From the NCBI RefSeq assembly GCF_004337695.1, contig NZ_SJXJ01000018.1, positions 1 through 64,000 of the forward strand: a DNA stretch of 64,000 bases. Reading direction: 5' to 3'. The stretch comes from Tenacibaculum sp. M341. GTDB lineage: Bacteria > Bacteroidota > Bacteroidia > Flavobacteriales > Flavobacteriaceae. The translations under genes were made by a program, and so were the position numbers. Below the pieces are notes generated by a model that made no database searches, was not told the DNA's origin, and saw only the letters and a list, made by a program, of their open reading frames with translations. Shown piece by piece: positions 41,254-48,683 of the stretch (position 1 is its first letter; the number at the start of each line of letters is the position of its first letter).

Positions 41254-42684
41254 TTGATTGACGGGATTAAAATACAATTACCAAGTCGAACAGCTACAAT
41301 GTGGTTGTCTAATAGCTTGCTTGATTTTCATACATATACCAATGTAAATACAGGTGAATTATTAGACAATACAATTGTAGCAAAATATAAAGGCTTAGTA
41401 TTTATTATAACGCAATCCCAAAAAGATGAAAACACACATTATTGTTATGTTCGTGGCTCACTACACAAATACTTTAATAACGGTAAACATAATTACAATG
41501 AATTTAGTTTTAATGATTTACAAAATGTAATTACAGACCTTAAAAATAAATTTAGTATAGAGCCTGAAACTGCAATTTTACGTAACGTCGAATTTGGTGT
41601 AAATATTAATACTCCTATATCTGCAAAACAATTATTAAAAGATTTAGTTGCATATGGAAATTACACATTTGGAACTCTTACAGTAGCAAATAAAAAAGTT
41701 GGCAAGATGATAAGCCAACAACAAGTGAAACTAAAGATTTATGATAAAGGAACTCAATACAAAACTAAAACAAACAATTTAACTCGTATTGAAATAGCTG
41801 TAAAGAAAATGGAATATTTAAAGAAGTATAATATTTCAACACTTACCGACATACTTAATTTAAAGAAATTAAAGCCTTTAGGTACACTTTTACAATTTTA
41901 CTGGGATAAAATAATTTATTTCGATAAAAGCATAAAATATAAGAACCTAACCAATTTTGAACGTAAGAAACTACTTTACTACGCTACTCCTAGAAACTGG
42001 GTAGAGTTTAACCGTACTCAACGAATGAGAGCTAAAAAACATTACTCAAAATTAGTACAAACATACGGTTCTACAACACAGCTTCAAATATCAAATTTAA
42101 TAAATGAAAAATGGGAGGAACTAACAGCAAAAAAGTGTATACGAATTAACCATAATATTAATAGTATTTCACAGCAAGGGAATGTATACGAATTAACTGT
42201 TAGTATAGATGGTCAAAATGTAAACAAAACCTCATTAAAAGGAATTGATAAAATTTTGCCCGAAAACACCATCGAAAAACAATCAAAAAAACAAGACAAG
42301 AAATATAGTTGTACAATATGTAAAAGTGACATTTCACAAAAGAGAAAGGGCGCAAAATATTGTAGTAAAAAATGTAATAATAAATCAAACGGTATGCAGA
42401 GAACAAAGAAAAGGCAAAAAAGAATATTAGAGGAAAAAAAGTATTTTCAAAACCTTATTAAAAAACTACATAAAAACGATTTAAACCTAATTATTAGCTA
42501 TAAAGTGGGAACATCTATTTACACAGATAATTTATTACAATCTGAAATAAACACCACTTTAGAATGGATTCAAAATATAGTAGAAGTATCGGTAACTCAA
42601 TCCAAAAAGAATAATAACAAAATAATACTAACTAGTTACCGTGCAAGAAAATTAATTAAATATATAAATAGAATAAACAAATAA
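41254..42684 (+). CDS. Replication-initiator-like protein with C-terminal zinc ribbon
   Basis: 476 residues; the start is uncertain (TTG at 41254 used, as no ATG is well placed). The N-terminal two thirds (FIITQSQKDENTHYCYVRGS, LHKYFNNGKHNYNEFSFNDL, ILRNVEFGVNIN, LKIYDKGTQ) resemble Rep proteins of Bacteroidetes plasmids and phages of the rolling-circle type; no clear HUH motif is visible. The segment CTICKSDISQKRKGAKYCSK begins a four-Cys zinc ribbon, followed by a basic tail. It may start replication of the excised circle. Confidence in the family is low to moderate. Confidence 0.5.
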   Translation: MIDGIKIQLPSRTATMWLSNSLLDFHTYTNVNTGELLDNTIVAKYKGLVFIITQSQKDENTHYCYVRGSLHKYFNNGKHNYNEFSFNDLQNVITDLKNKFSIEPETAILRNVEFGVNINTPISAKQLLKDLVAYGNYTFGTLTVANKKVGKMISQQQVKLKIYDKGTQYKTKTNNLTRIEIAVKKMEYLKKYNISTLTDILNLKKLKPLGTLLQFYWDKIIYFDKSIKYKNLTNFERKKLLYYATPRNWVEFNRTQRMRAKKHYSKLVQTYGSTTQLQISNLINEKWEELTAKKCIRINHNINSISQQGNVYELTVSIDGQNVNKTSLKGIDKILPENTIEKQSKKQDKKYSCTICKSDISQKRKGAKYCSKKCNNKSNGMQRTKKRQKRILEEKKYFQNLIKKLHKNDLNLIISYKVGTSIYTDNLLQSEINTTLEWIQNIVEVSVTQSKKNNNKIILTSYRARKLIKYINRINK

Positions 42685-42688
42685 CATT

Positions 42689-42952
42689 ATGAGATTAACA
42701 GATGAAAAACGTCGAGAATTATTAAAAAGAGCAAAAGAATTATTAAAAAAAGATTTAACCTATAAAGAAATAGCTAATGCAATAGGTATAAATGAGAAAA
42801 CAGCTAGTAAATGGTTAAAGCCTTATAAAGAAACTGAAAACATTGAAAAAAAATTAATACAGCGTATAAGCAAGGCGTTAGCGGATGAGAATACATCTGT
42901 AAGAGACATATTTTGTTTATTTCAAGCATTAAGCGTATATAAAAAATACTAA
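42689..42952 (+). CDS. Small helix-turn-helix protein
   Basis: 87 residues: LTDEKRRELLKRAKELLKKD followed by LTYKEIANAIGINEKTASKW and LKPY, a clear helix-turn-helix. The remainder is helical. It resembles small-terminase or transposase-type HTH domains. It starts 4 bases after the Rep-like gene. A second protein of the same type is at 43125. Confidence 0.7.
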   Translation: MRLTDEKRRELLKRAKELLKKDLTYKEIANAIGINEKTASKWLKPYKETENIEKKLIQRISKALADENTSVRDIFCLFQALSVYKKY

Positions 42953-42966
42953 AACTTCATAAAGAA

Positions 42967-42998
42967 GCCCCTTTTTAAGTTAAAAACTTTTAGGGGGC
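42967..42998 (+). terminator. Weak terminator-like hairpin
   Basis: GCCCCT at 42967 pairs with AGGGGGC ending at 42998 (one bulge) around a T/A-rich loop; only a short T/A tail follows. Confidence 0.35.
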
Positions 42999-43124
42999 AT
43001 ACTTATAAAATTAACAAGTTAAAGTACGTTAATAAACTTGTTTCTAAATGCGCTTTAAAAATTTCTATTAATTACCTTTTATTACAATGTAATTACCTCT
43101 TTTAAATTAAAAAATTACTCAAAA

Positions 43125-43286
43125 ATGACTTTTAAAAACAAAATTGACACAAAAAAAGCATACAAATATTACTGCTTAGGCTTGAATAGCAAAGAAATAG
43201 CTAAACTTTTAGATTGTAGTTATCGAACAATACAAAATTATATGACAAAGCAAAATTGGAAGAAAAAAAGAGCTAATTTAAAATAG
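43125..43286 (+). CDS. Very small helix-turn-helix protein (53 aa)
   Basis: MTFKNKIDTKKAYKYYCLGL then NSKEIAKLLDCSYRTIQNYM and a basic tail KQNWKKKRANLK. The helix-turn-helix is convincing (pattern SKEIAKLLxxSxRTIQNY), similar to the small-terminase gpP/homeodomain-like class. It ends with TAG at 43284. The strong motif makes it a gene despite its length. It may help a phage-related life style of the element. Confidence 0.6.
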   Translation: MTFKNKIDTKKAYKYYCLGLNSKEIAKLLDCSYRTIQNYMTKQNWKKKRANLK

Positions 43287-43340
43287 CATGATTGACAATA
43301 ATCTCTAGTAGATAATTCATTTTTCTATATCTTTGGTAAT

Positions 43341-43492
43341 TCCTAAAAGCAAAATATTATGACATTAAAAAATACAATCTTGCCCGTGTGGTATGGTGGC
43401 GGTCTTGGAAACAACCGCAACACTCTATTTTGCAGTGTAGGACACCTAAACTATTACGGGCTTTTATATATCCTAAAAGCAAAATATTATGA
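43341..43492 (+). repeat. 22-bp direct repeats enclosing a structured 108-bp segment
   Basis: The same 22 bases (starting TCCTAAAAGC and ending TATTATGA) occur at 43341-43362 and 43471-43492; the second covers the start codon of the gene at 43489. Between them are three complementary pairs: GCCCGT (43382)/ACGGGC (43456), GCGGT (43399)/ACCGC (43414), ACACT (43420)/AGTGT (43434), giving a three-way-junction-like fold. Purpose unknown. Confidence 0.7.
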
Positions 43493-43800
43493 GTACAGAA
43501 AACGTAAAACGACCGTTAACACTGGAACGCATTAATGAGTTAAAAGAAATTTATTTCACATCTTTAAAACCTGACAAGAATAATAGAAATGTTGCTTTTT
43601 TTCAATTACGGCTAGATTATGATTACACTTCTTTGTTAGATGTTATCAGCTCTTTAATTTCAATTAGCCAAAATGCAATAGAAGGGAAAAACGAATCAGA
43701 AATACCGTATTGTGATACTTATGATATTACCAACACTTTGGAAATAGCTAAACAGTTACTCCCTTATTCTGAAAGTGAATTTTTAGACCTAATGAAATAA
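43489..43800 (+). CDS. Hypothetical protein of the element
   Basis: 103 residues, soluble and helical (RPLTLERINELKEIYFTSLK, then LLDVISSLISISQNAIEG). No family is recognised. Its start codon is inside the second copy of the 22-bp repeat. A terminator follows at 43813. It is the last gene before the right end of the element. Confidence 0.65.
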   Translation: MSTENVKRPLTLERINELKEIYFTSLKPDKNNRNVAFFQLRLDYDYTSLLDVISSLISISQNAIEGKNESEIPYCDTYDITNTLEIAKQLLPYSESEFLDLMK

Positions 43801-43812
43801 ACATTTATTATA

Positions 43813-43838
43813 AAACCTCGATTGTGTCGGGGTTTATT
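43813..43838 (+). terminator. Intrinsic terminator
   Basis: AAACCTCG pairs with CGGGGTTT (one G-U pair), followed by ATTTTTCTTT, 12 bases after the last gene of the element. Confidence 0.65.
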
Positions 43839-43839
43839 T

Positions 43840-44160
43840 TTCTTTATTTAGTAAGTTAACTTCTAAAACTTAAAACAATATTAAAGCGTAAATACAAGGC
43901 TTTCCCCTTACTTTTTATCATTTCATGTTATTTTGATATTCATTATGATAAACATTTTGAATTTCAAAACTTCCGTAAATAGCAATTTCTACGTCTAAAA
44001 GTTAAGCTAATAGACATCTTTTATTAATTCTCAGGACATAAAAAAGGAATACGAATAAGTATCCCTTTATAATATTGCTCAAAAACTTCTCCTAATAGGA
44101 TAAGCTTGTACAAATATATATATAACTTCAAATTTATAGTAAAATAACTCTTTTTTCGTG
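43840..44160. other. Non-coding right end of the integrated element
   Basis: About 320 bases without a convincing gene. It includes an imperfect hairpin around 44043-44068 (AAAGGAATAC with GTATCCCTTT) and an isolated TTGTACAAAT at 44106. The clear regulatory pair lies just to its right at 44163. Confidence 0.45.
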
Positions 44161-44162
44161 AG

Positions 44163-44185
44163 GTTGTACAAATGTTGTGCAAAAC
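44163..44185. promoter_or_regulatory. Tandem TTGTACAA-type sites near the right end
   Basis: GTTGTACAAAT followed by GTTGTGCAAAAC repeats the arrangement at 38206-38228. It lies 52 bases from the core att repeat and may be an arm-type integrase site. Confidence 0.55.
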
Positions 44186-44192
44186 AAAATAA

Positions 44193-44235
44193 AAAATCCT
44201 GCAAAGAATTAAAAATCAATTATTTACAGGATTTT
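44193..44235 (-). terminator. Terminator of ssrA supplied by the element
   Basis: AAAATCCTG (44193) pairs with CAGGATTTT (44227); on the minus strand a T-rich tail follows. It lies directly beyond the tmRNA 3' end. Confidence 0.65.
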
Positions 44236-44236
44236 A

Positions 44237-44251
44237 TTGTGGAGACGCCGA
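44237..44251 (+). other. attR of the integrated element
   Basis: TTGTGGAGACGCCGA overlaps the 3' end of ssrA and is identical to 38052-38066. The inserted segment is therefore 6,185 bp long. Confidence 0.8.
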
Positions 44252-44635
44252 GAATCGAACTCGGGTCCAAACAAGCAGCTCAAAAGCTTTCTACATACTT
44301 AGTTTTTGTTTAATTTTCGACCAAAGCCTGACCAAAAACCGCCTAACTTTAGCTTATCTTCTTTAATTTCGAAAACCTATCGAAGTACTAAGTTTTCTAT
44401 GTTTACTTTTACGATGCCCAAAAGTGAAACGCCGTAAACCAAGGCTTTTCGTGGACATAAAGCTTGCGCACCTTGTGCGCCGAGGCTAGAATCTTACTGT
44501 AATTCAGATTATTAAGCAGCTAAAGCGTAATTATTTTCGCCGTTTAAAAAGTTGAAATAAGTTTAACGAGTTTTCATTTCAGTCCTCGGTATGCTTACAT
44601 TATCACTGATCTCGCTGTCAAAACCAGTCGTCCCC
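44240..44635 (-). ncRNA. ssrA: Transfer-messenger RNA (tmRNA)
   Basis: On the minus strand the RNA begins GGGGACGACTGGTTTTGACA and ends GTTCGATTCTCGGCGTCTCC plus the discriminator A; the two ends pair as the acceptor stem. The tag reading frame (44541 to 44512) encodes G-E-N-N-Y-A-L-A-A and stop. It rescues stalled ribosomes together with SmpB. The 3' end is used as the attachment site of the 6.2-kb element; the repeat keeps the RNA intact. Confidence 0.95.
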
Positions 44636-44712
44636 AAAATGTCAAAGAATACTATTATTTATAAAATAATAGACCGTTTTTAATTCCAAACGGGCGACAA
44701 AGATAAAAAAAC

Positions 44713-44728
44713 AAGTTTGTACAAACTT
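44713..44728. promoter_or_regulatory. Perfect 16-bp palindrome upstream of the dehydrogenase gene
   Basis: AAGTTTGTACAAACTT is a perfect palindrome between the divergent ssrA and dehydrogenase genes. It contains the same TTGTACAA core found at the element ends and lies just upstream of TAATTTCG, a one-mismatch -7 box. Confidence 0.45.
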
Positions 44729-44799
44729 ATAAAAACTTGTAATTTCGTACATCTTTCAAGAAAACAATAAACAAACCAACTAAAAAACGCATACAATCC

Positions 44800-46008
44800 A
44801 TGAAATTTGGAATTATAAAAGAACGTAAAAATCCGCCAGATAAGAGGGTGGTGTTTTCTCCCAATAAATTAAAAGAATTAAAAGCACAATTTCCAGCAGC
44901 TGAAATAGTTGTGGAGAGTTCAGATATTAGAGTGTTTTCAGATGAGGCATATAAAGATGCAGGTTTTGAAGTAACCAATGATGTATCTGATTGTGATGTT
45001 TTGTTAGGGGTAAAAGAAGTACCAACAGAAAACTTAATTCCTAATAAAAAATACTTTTTCTTTAGTCATACCATCAAAAAACAGCCATATAACCGTAAAT
45101 TATTACAAGCAATGTTGGCTAAAAACATTGAAATGTACGATCATGAGACCATTATTAAAGAAAATGGCGCACGTTTAATTGGTTTTGGTCGTTATGCTGG
45201 TTTGGTAGGAGCTTATAACGGATTTAGAGCTATTGGACTAAAAGAAGGTTTATTTTCGTTACCAAAAGCAGAAACTTTAGATGGTTTAGATGCCATGAAA
45301 AGTGAATTAGATAAGATACAATTACCGAACCTAAAAATTGTACTTTCTGGTACAGGAAAGGTAGCGTATGGTGCTAAAGAAATATTAGATCATTTACAAA
45401 TAAAACAAGTAAGTGATGCTTTATATTTAACTACAAAGTTTACAGAGCCAGTATATTGTTTAATTGATGTAATGGAGTACAACAAGCGTACCGATGGTAA
45501 AGTAGGAGACAAGTTTGCTTTTTATAAAGACCCAACAGGATATGAAAGTAACTTTATGCCATATGCTAAAGAATCAGACTTTTTTATAGCAGGTCATTTT
45601 TATGGTGATGGTGCTCCGTATTTATTTACAAGAGAAGATGCAAAGTCAGCAGATTTTAATATAAAGTATGTAGCCGATATTTCTTGTGATGTTGACGGAC
45701 CTGTAGCAACTACACTAAGAGCTTCTACTATTGCTGATCCTATTTATGGGTATGATGCAGAAAACGAAAAGGAAGTAGATTTTAACAATGAAAATGCGAT
45801 AGTGGTAATGGCAGTTGATAATTTACCTTGTGAATTACCAAAAGATGCCAGTGAAGGTTTTGGAGATATGTTTTTAGAACATGTGATTCCTGCTTTTTAT
45901 AATAATGATGCTGACGGAATTTTAGCGCGTGCTAAAATGACTACCAATGAAGGAAAGTTAGCAGATCGTTATGCGTATTTACAAGATTATGTAGACGGTA
46001 AAGAGTAA
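44800..46008 (+). CDS. Saccharopine/alanine-dehydrogenase-like NAD(P) oxidoreductase
   Basis: 402 residues. The N-terminal AlaDh/PNT-type half includes MKFGIIKERKNPPDKRVVFS and VLLGVKEVPTENLIPNKKYF with FFSHTIKKQPYN, a phrase typical of lysine-ketoglutarate reductase/saccharopine dehydrogenase proteins. The nucleotide-binding half has LKIVLSGTGKVAYGAKEIL, and YVADISCDVDGPVATTLRAS follows. It probably acts in lysine metabolism in the cytosol. The next gene starts 1 base after its stop, so they are cotranscribed. Confidence 0.82.
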   Translation: MKFGIIKERKNPPDKRVVFSPNKLKELKAQFPAAEIVVESSDIRVFSDEAYKDAGFEVTNDVSDCDVLLGVKEVPTENLIPNKKYFFFSHTIKKQPYNRKLLQAMLAKNIEMYDHETIIKENGARLIGFGRYAGLVGAYNGFRAIGLKEGLFSLPKAETLDGLDAMKSELDKIQLPNLKIVLSGTGKVAYGAKEILDHLQIKQVSDALYLTTKFTEPVYCLIDVMEYNKRTDGKVGDKFAFYKDPTGYESNFMPYAKESDFFIAGHFYGDGAPYLFTREDAKSADFNIKYVADISCDVDGPVATTLRASTIADPIYGYDAENEKEVDFNNENAIVVMAVDNLPCELPKDASEGFGDMFLEHVIPAFYNNDADGILARAKMTTNEGKLADRYAYLQDYVDGKE

Positions 46009-46009
46009 G

Positions 46010-46660
46010 ATGCTTCTTATAAAAAAAATATGTAAGTACACAGCATACCTAGTTTTAGGTGTGCTGTTGTATTTATTACTTTCTATTGTGGTGAGTTTAT
46101 TTATAGCAAATTCTGATGTTAAGATTGATCCATTAACTCAAAAAACTTTTTACTTAGATACCAATGGTGTGCATTTAAGCATTATTATACCTGTAGATTT
46201 ACTTTCTGAGGAAGTAAAAAAGGGACTTCCATTACAACAGCATCATAAATTTATGTCATTTGGTTGGGGAGATGAAAACTTTTATTTGAATACTCCTACA
46301 TGGAATGAGTTTCAATTTAAATATGCATTCGGAGCTTTCTTTTTGAACAATCCCACTGCAATTCATACTAAAACCTACTATAGAGAAAGAAAAGACTGGG
46401 TAGCGGTTGCTTTAGATGCTGAAAAATTAGCCAAATTAAATCAATACATTACCAATACATTTGTGTTAGATTCCTTAGGAAAAAAGATAGAAATACCACA
46501 ACAGATTTACGGTAAAGGAAATCATTTTTATAAAGCCAAAGGATCGTATTCTCCTGCAAAAACTTGTAATACTTGGGCAAATAATGCTTTTAAAGAAAGT
46601 GATTTAAAAGCTTGTTATTGGACATTGTTTGATTTTGGGTTGATGCGTAAATATGAGTAA
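46010..46660 (+). CDS. DUF2459 (TIGR02117-type) membrane-anchored protein
   Basis: 216 residues with one N-terminal membrane helix (YTAYLVLGVLLYLLLSIVVS). The extracytoplasmic part has the family phrases GVHLSIIIPVD, FGWGDENFYLNTPTW and SYSPAKTCNTWANNAF. Enzymatic function is not known for this family; the conserved His, Gly-Trp-Gly-Asp and Cys suggest a peptidase-like fold. It is coupled to the dehydrogenase gene. Confidence 0.82.
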   Translation: MLLIKKICKYTAYLVLGVLLYLLLSIVVSLFIANSDVKIDPLTQKTFYLDTNGVHLSIIIPVDLLSEEVKKGLPLQQHHKFMSFGWGDENFYLNTPTWNEFQFKYAFGAFFLNNPTAIHTKTYYRERKDWVAVALDAEKLAKLNQYITNTFVLDSLGKKIEIPQQIYGKGNHFYKAKGSYSPAKTCNTWANNAFKESDLKACYWTLFDFGLMRKYE

Positions 46661-46715
46661 TAATTTAGTAATTTTGACAACTGAAAGACTAAACAAATTA
46701 CTCAAAAAATAAGCA

Positions 46716-47282
46716 ATGAAAGATTTATCAAATAAAGTTTCTTTAAGAAAAGACAGAAAGAATTTATATATAGAGTTAGCTGTATCATCTTCAACTGGAG
46801 CAAGAATTGCGTTATTAGCTTTATCAATACTAATTCTATTGTTTCTATTTTATTTTATGTTTTTTATAGCAGATCATAATGAAATGTCAGCAGATTCATT
46901 TGTGCCCTTTTTAGGGATTTTAGGTCTTGATATTTGGTTTATTAGAAGTTATTTATGGAATAAGTTCGGAAAAGAATATTTAATTATTTCAAAAAAGACA
47001 TTTGGTTATTACTATGATTATGGGATATTACAAACAAGAAGAGAAACTTTCAAATGTTCTGAATTATCTGTTAACTATGTCAAATTAAGTGAAAACCATC
47101 CTGATGGAAAATTAGTCTTTTTAAATTATAATGAGGAAACCAATATACAGGAGGAAATTCACCCAACATCAATAGTTATAACTAATGAAGAGTGTGAGTA
47201 TTTAATTAGAGAAATTTATTCTTTCTTAGATATTAATATTGAAGAAGATAAAGATTCTGTAGGATTTCATTACAACAAATAA
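46716..47282 (+). CDS. Membrane protein, unknown function
   Basis: 188 residues. Two adjacent membrane helices lie near residues 25-75 (IALLALSILILLFLFYFMFF and FVPFLGILGLDIWFI), and a C-terminal cytosolic beta-rich domain follows (YLIISKKTFGYYYDYG, then KLVFLNYNEETNIQEEIHP). The layout is like PH-like membrane proteins, but no family is assigned. Confidence 0.7.
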   Translation: MKDLSNKVSLRKDRKNLYIELAVSSSTGARIALLALSILILLFLFYFMFFIADHNEMSADSFVPFLGILGLDIWFIRSYLWNKFGKEYLIISKKTFGYYYDYGILQTRRETFKCSELSVNYVKLSENHPDGKLVFLNYNEETNIQEEIHPTSIVITNEECEYLIREIYSFLDINIEEDKDSVGFHYNK

Positions 47283-47296
47283 TTATCAAGAATATT

Positions 47297-47536
47297 TTGA
47301 ACGACAAACAATTTTTAATTGACACAGCTCTTATGAAAATGCCTTTTGGTAAGTATAAAAATGTATACTTAGTAGACATACCAGAGTACTATTTAGTTTG
47401 GTATAAAAACAAAGGTTTTCCGAATGGAAAGTTAGGTAAGATGATGGCGTTGGTGTATGAGTTACAATTAAATGGATTGGAAGATATTCTTAGAAAGATT
47501 AAATCTGATGTACAACTTCATAATCGTCAGAGATAA
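47297..47536 (+). CDS. DUF3820-family small protein
   Basis: 79 residues. The start is TTG at 47297; an ATG at 47333 would cut the family N-terminus. The phrases MKMPFGKYKNVYLVDIPEYY and LVWYKNKGFPNGKLGKMMAL match DUF3820. Members are cytosolic proteins of unknown function. The gene lies 14 bases after the previous one. Confidence 0.78.
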   Translation: MNDKQFLIDTALMKMPFGKYKNVYLVDIPEYYLVWYKNKGFPNGKLGKMMALVYELQLNGLEDILRKIKSDVQLHNRQR

Positions 47537-47541
47537 AAAAT

Positions 47542-47580
47542 AAAAAAAGCACTTTACAAAGGTTGTAAAGTACTTTTTTA
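47542..47580. terminator. Bidirectional terminator
   Basis: AAAGCACTTTACAA pairs with TTGTAAAGTACTTT with one G-U pair, with A and T runs on the two sides. It serves the converging genes on both strands. Confidence 0.8.
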
Positions 47581-47613
47581 AAGTATATAGAAATAACATA
47601 ATATTTCTTAGGA

Positions 47614-48519
47614 TTATTTTAAAGATACGTTGTAAGTAAGTCCAGCACTAAAAGTAGTTGCATCACTTAAGTTACGTCCGTCTATTACTTTTCCAAAACC
47701 TAAGCTTACTCCTAATTGAGGAATAATGTTTTTGTAAACAGTAATACCTATTTGGCTATAATCTACATTTGTTTCAGGTAAGTTTCCTGTAAAACTAGGA
47801 GTACCAATATCCACTCCTTCTTCAGAGTTAGAATAATCAGCCCAAGCCTCAACGTAAATAAAACTGCTGCTGTAACCAATTTTACCAGTAGTTACAAAAG
47901 CATTAGGCACACCAAATTGACCACCAGGAGTTAAATTATTATCTGCATCACCTCTAAAATTGTAACTAGTAAGTAACGTAGAGAAAAAGCCTACTTCAGT
48001 ATTTAAATGTAAACCAGCAGTAACATCAAATCCCAAAGCGCCACTACCAACAGATAAAATACCATTAGGTTCATAACCAGTAGGAATAACAGCAGTAACT
48101 CCAGTAATCACATTTAAATCAGCCTTTTTTAAATTAAATTTAAAAGCATTTAATTTTAAGGCAATAGAAATGTCTTGCAACTCAGCAATAGAAGTTTCTC
48201 CGTTAATAGGATCAGGAACATTACTAGTGTTCTCAGCACTAATAAAAGGTAAGCTAACAATAGCAGTAAGCTTATCTGTAACACCATACTTTGTATACAA
48301 AGAAAAAATGTTCTGATTAATTTCTTCGTGAGCAGGAATTCCATCAGTTTTGGTTTCACCTACATAAAAAGCATCAAACTGACTTCTTGCATAGGAAGCA
48401 GAAACAGATAAATCTCCTTTTTTCTGACTAAAACCATCTAACAGACCTTGAGCATTTAGGGTTAATGCGCCACCCAATAACATAAAAATAGGTAAGGTTA
48501 ATAAATTGTTTTTTTTCAT
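47614..48519 (-). CDS. Outer-membrane beta-barrel protein
   Basis: 301 residues with a signal peptide (MKKNNLLTLPIFMLLGGALT, cleavage near NAQG). The mature chain alternates amphipathic strands (GDLSVSASYARSQFDAFYVG, then DKLTAIVSLPFISAEN, VITGVTAVIPTGYEP, FSTLLTSYNFRGD) and ends in a strand with a hydrophobic pattern (FSAGLTYNVSLK), the expected last barrel strand. It is probably a porin or transporter of the phenol-degradation MetA-like type; substrate unknown. Confidence 0.75.
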   Translation of the reverse strand: MKKNNLLTLPIFMLLGGALTLNAQGLLDGFSQKKGDLSVSASYARSQFDAFYVGETKTDGIPAHEEINQNIFSLYTKYGVTDKLTAIVSLPFISAENTSNVPDPINGETSIAELQDISIALKLNAFKFNLKKADLNVITGVTAVIPTGYEPNGILSVGSGALGFDVTAGLHLNTEVGFFSTLLTSYNFRGDADNNLTPGGQFGVPNAFVTTGKIGYSSSFIYVEAWADYSNSEEGVDIGTPSFTGNLPETNVDYSQIGITVYKNIIPQLGVSLGFGKVIDGRNLSDATTFSAGLTYNVSLK

Positions 48520-48683
48520 TTTTTAAAATATTAAATTGATAGGCATCTTCGTCGAGAAAAAAAATGAAAAATTACTCCTTAGACACAGGTATTTTATCTA
48601 TTTAGATGTTTTTTTTATATGCTTTTGTAAATGAGGTTTATAAAAGATGTTTTGATATGTTTTTTTACAGATATTTTACTGTT

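Noticed and set aside
43359-43535. 58-codon frame starting MTLKNTILPVWYGGG
   Set aside because: It runs through the structured segment and overlaps the gene at 43489 in another frame; the duplicated start region explains its ATG.
38052-44251. Prophage
   Set aside because: There are no capsid, portal, tail or lysis genes; only integration, regulation and replication functions are visible.
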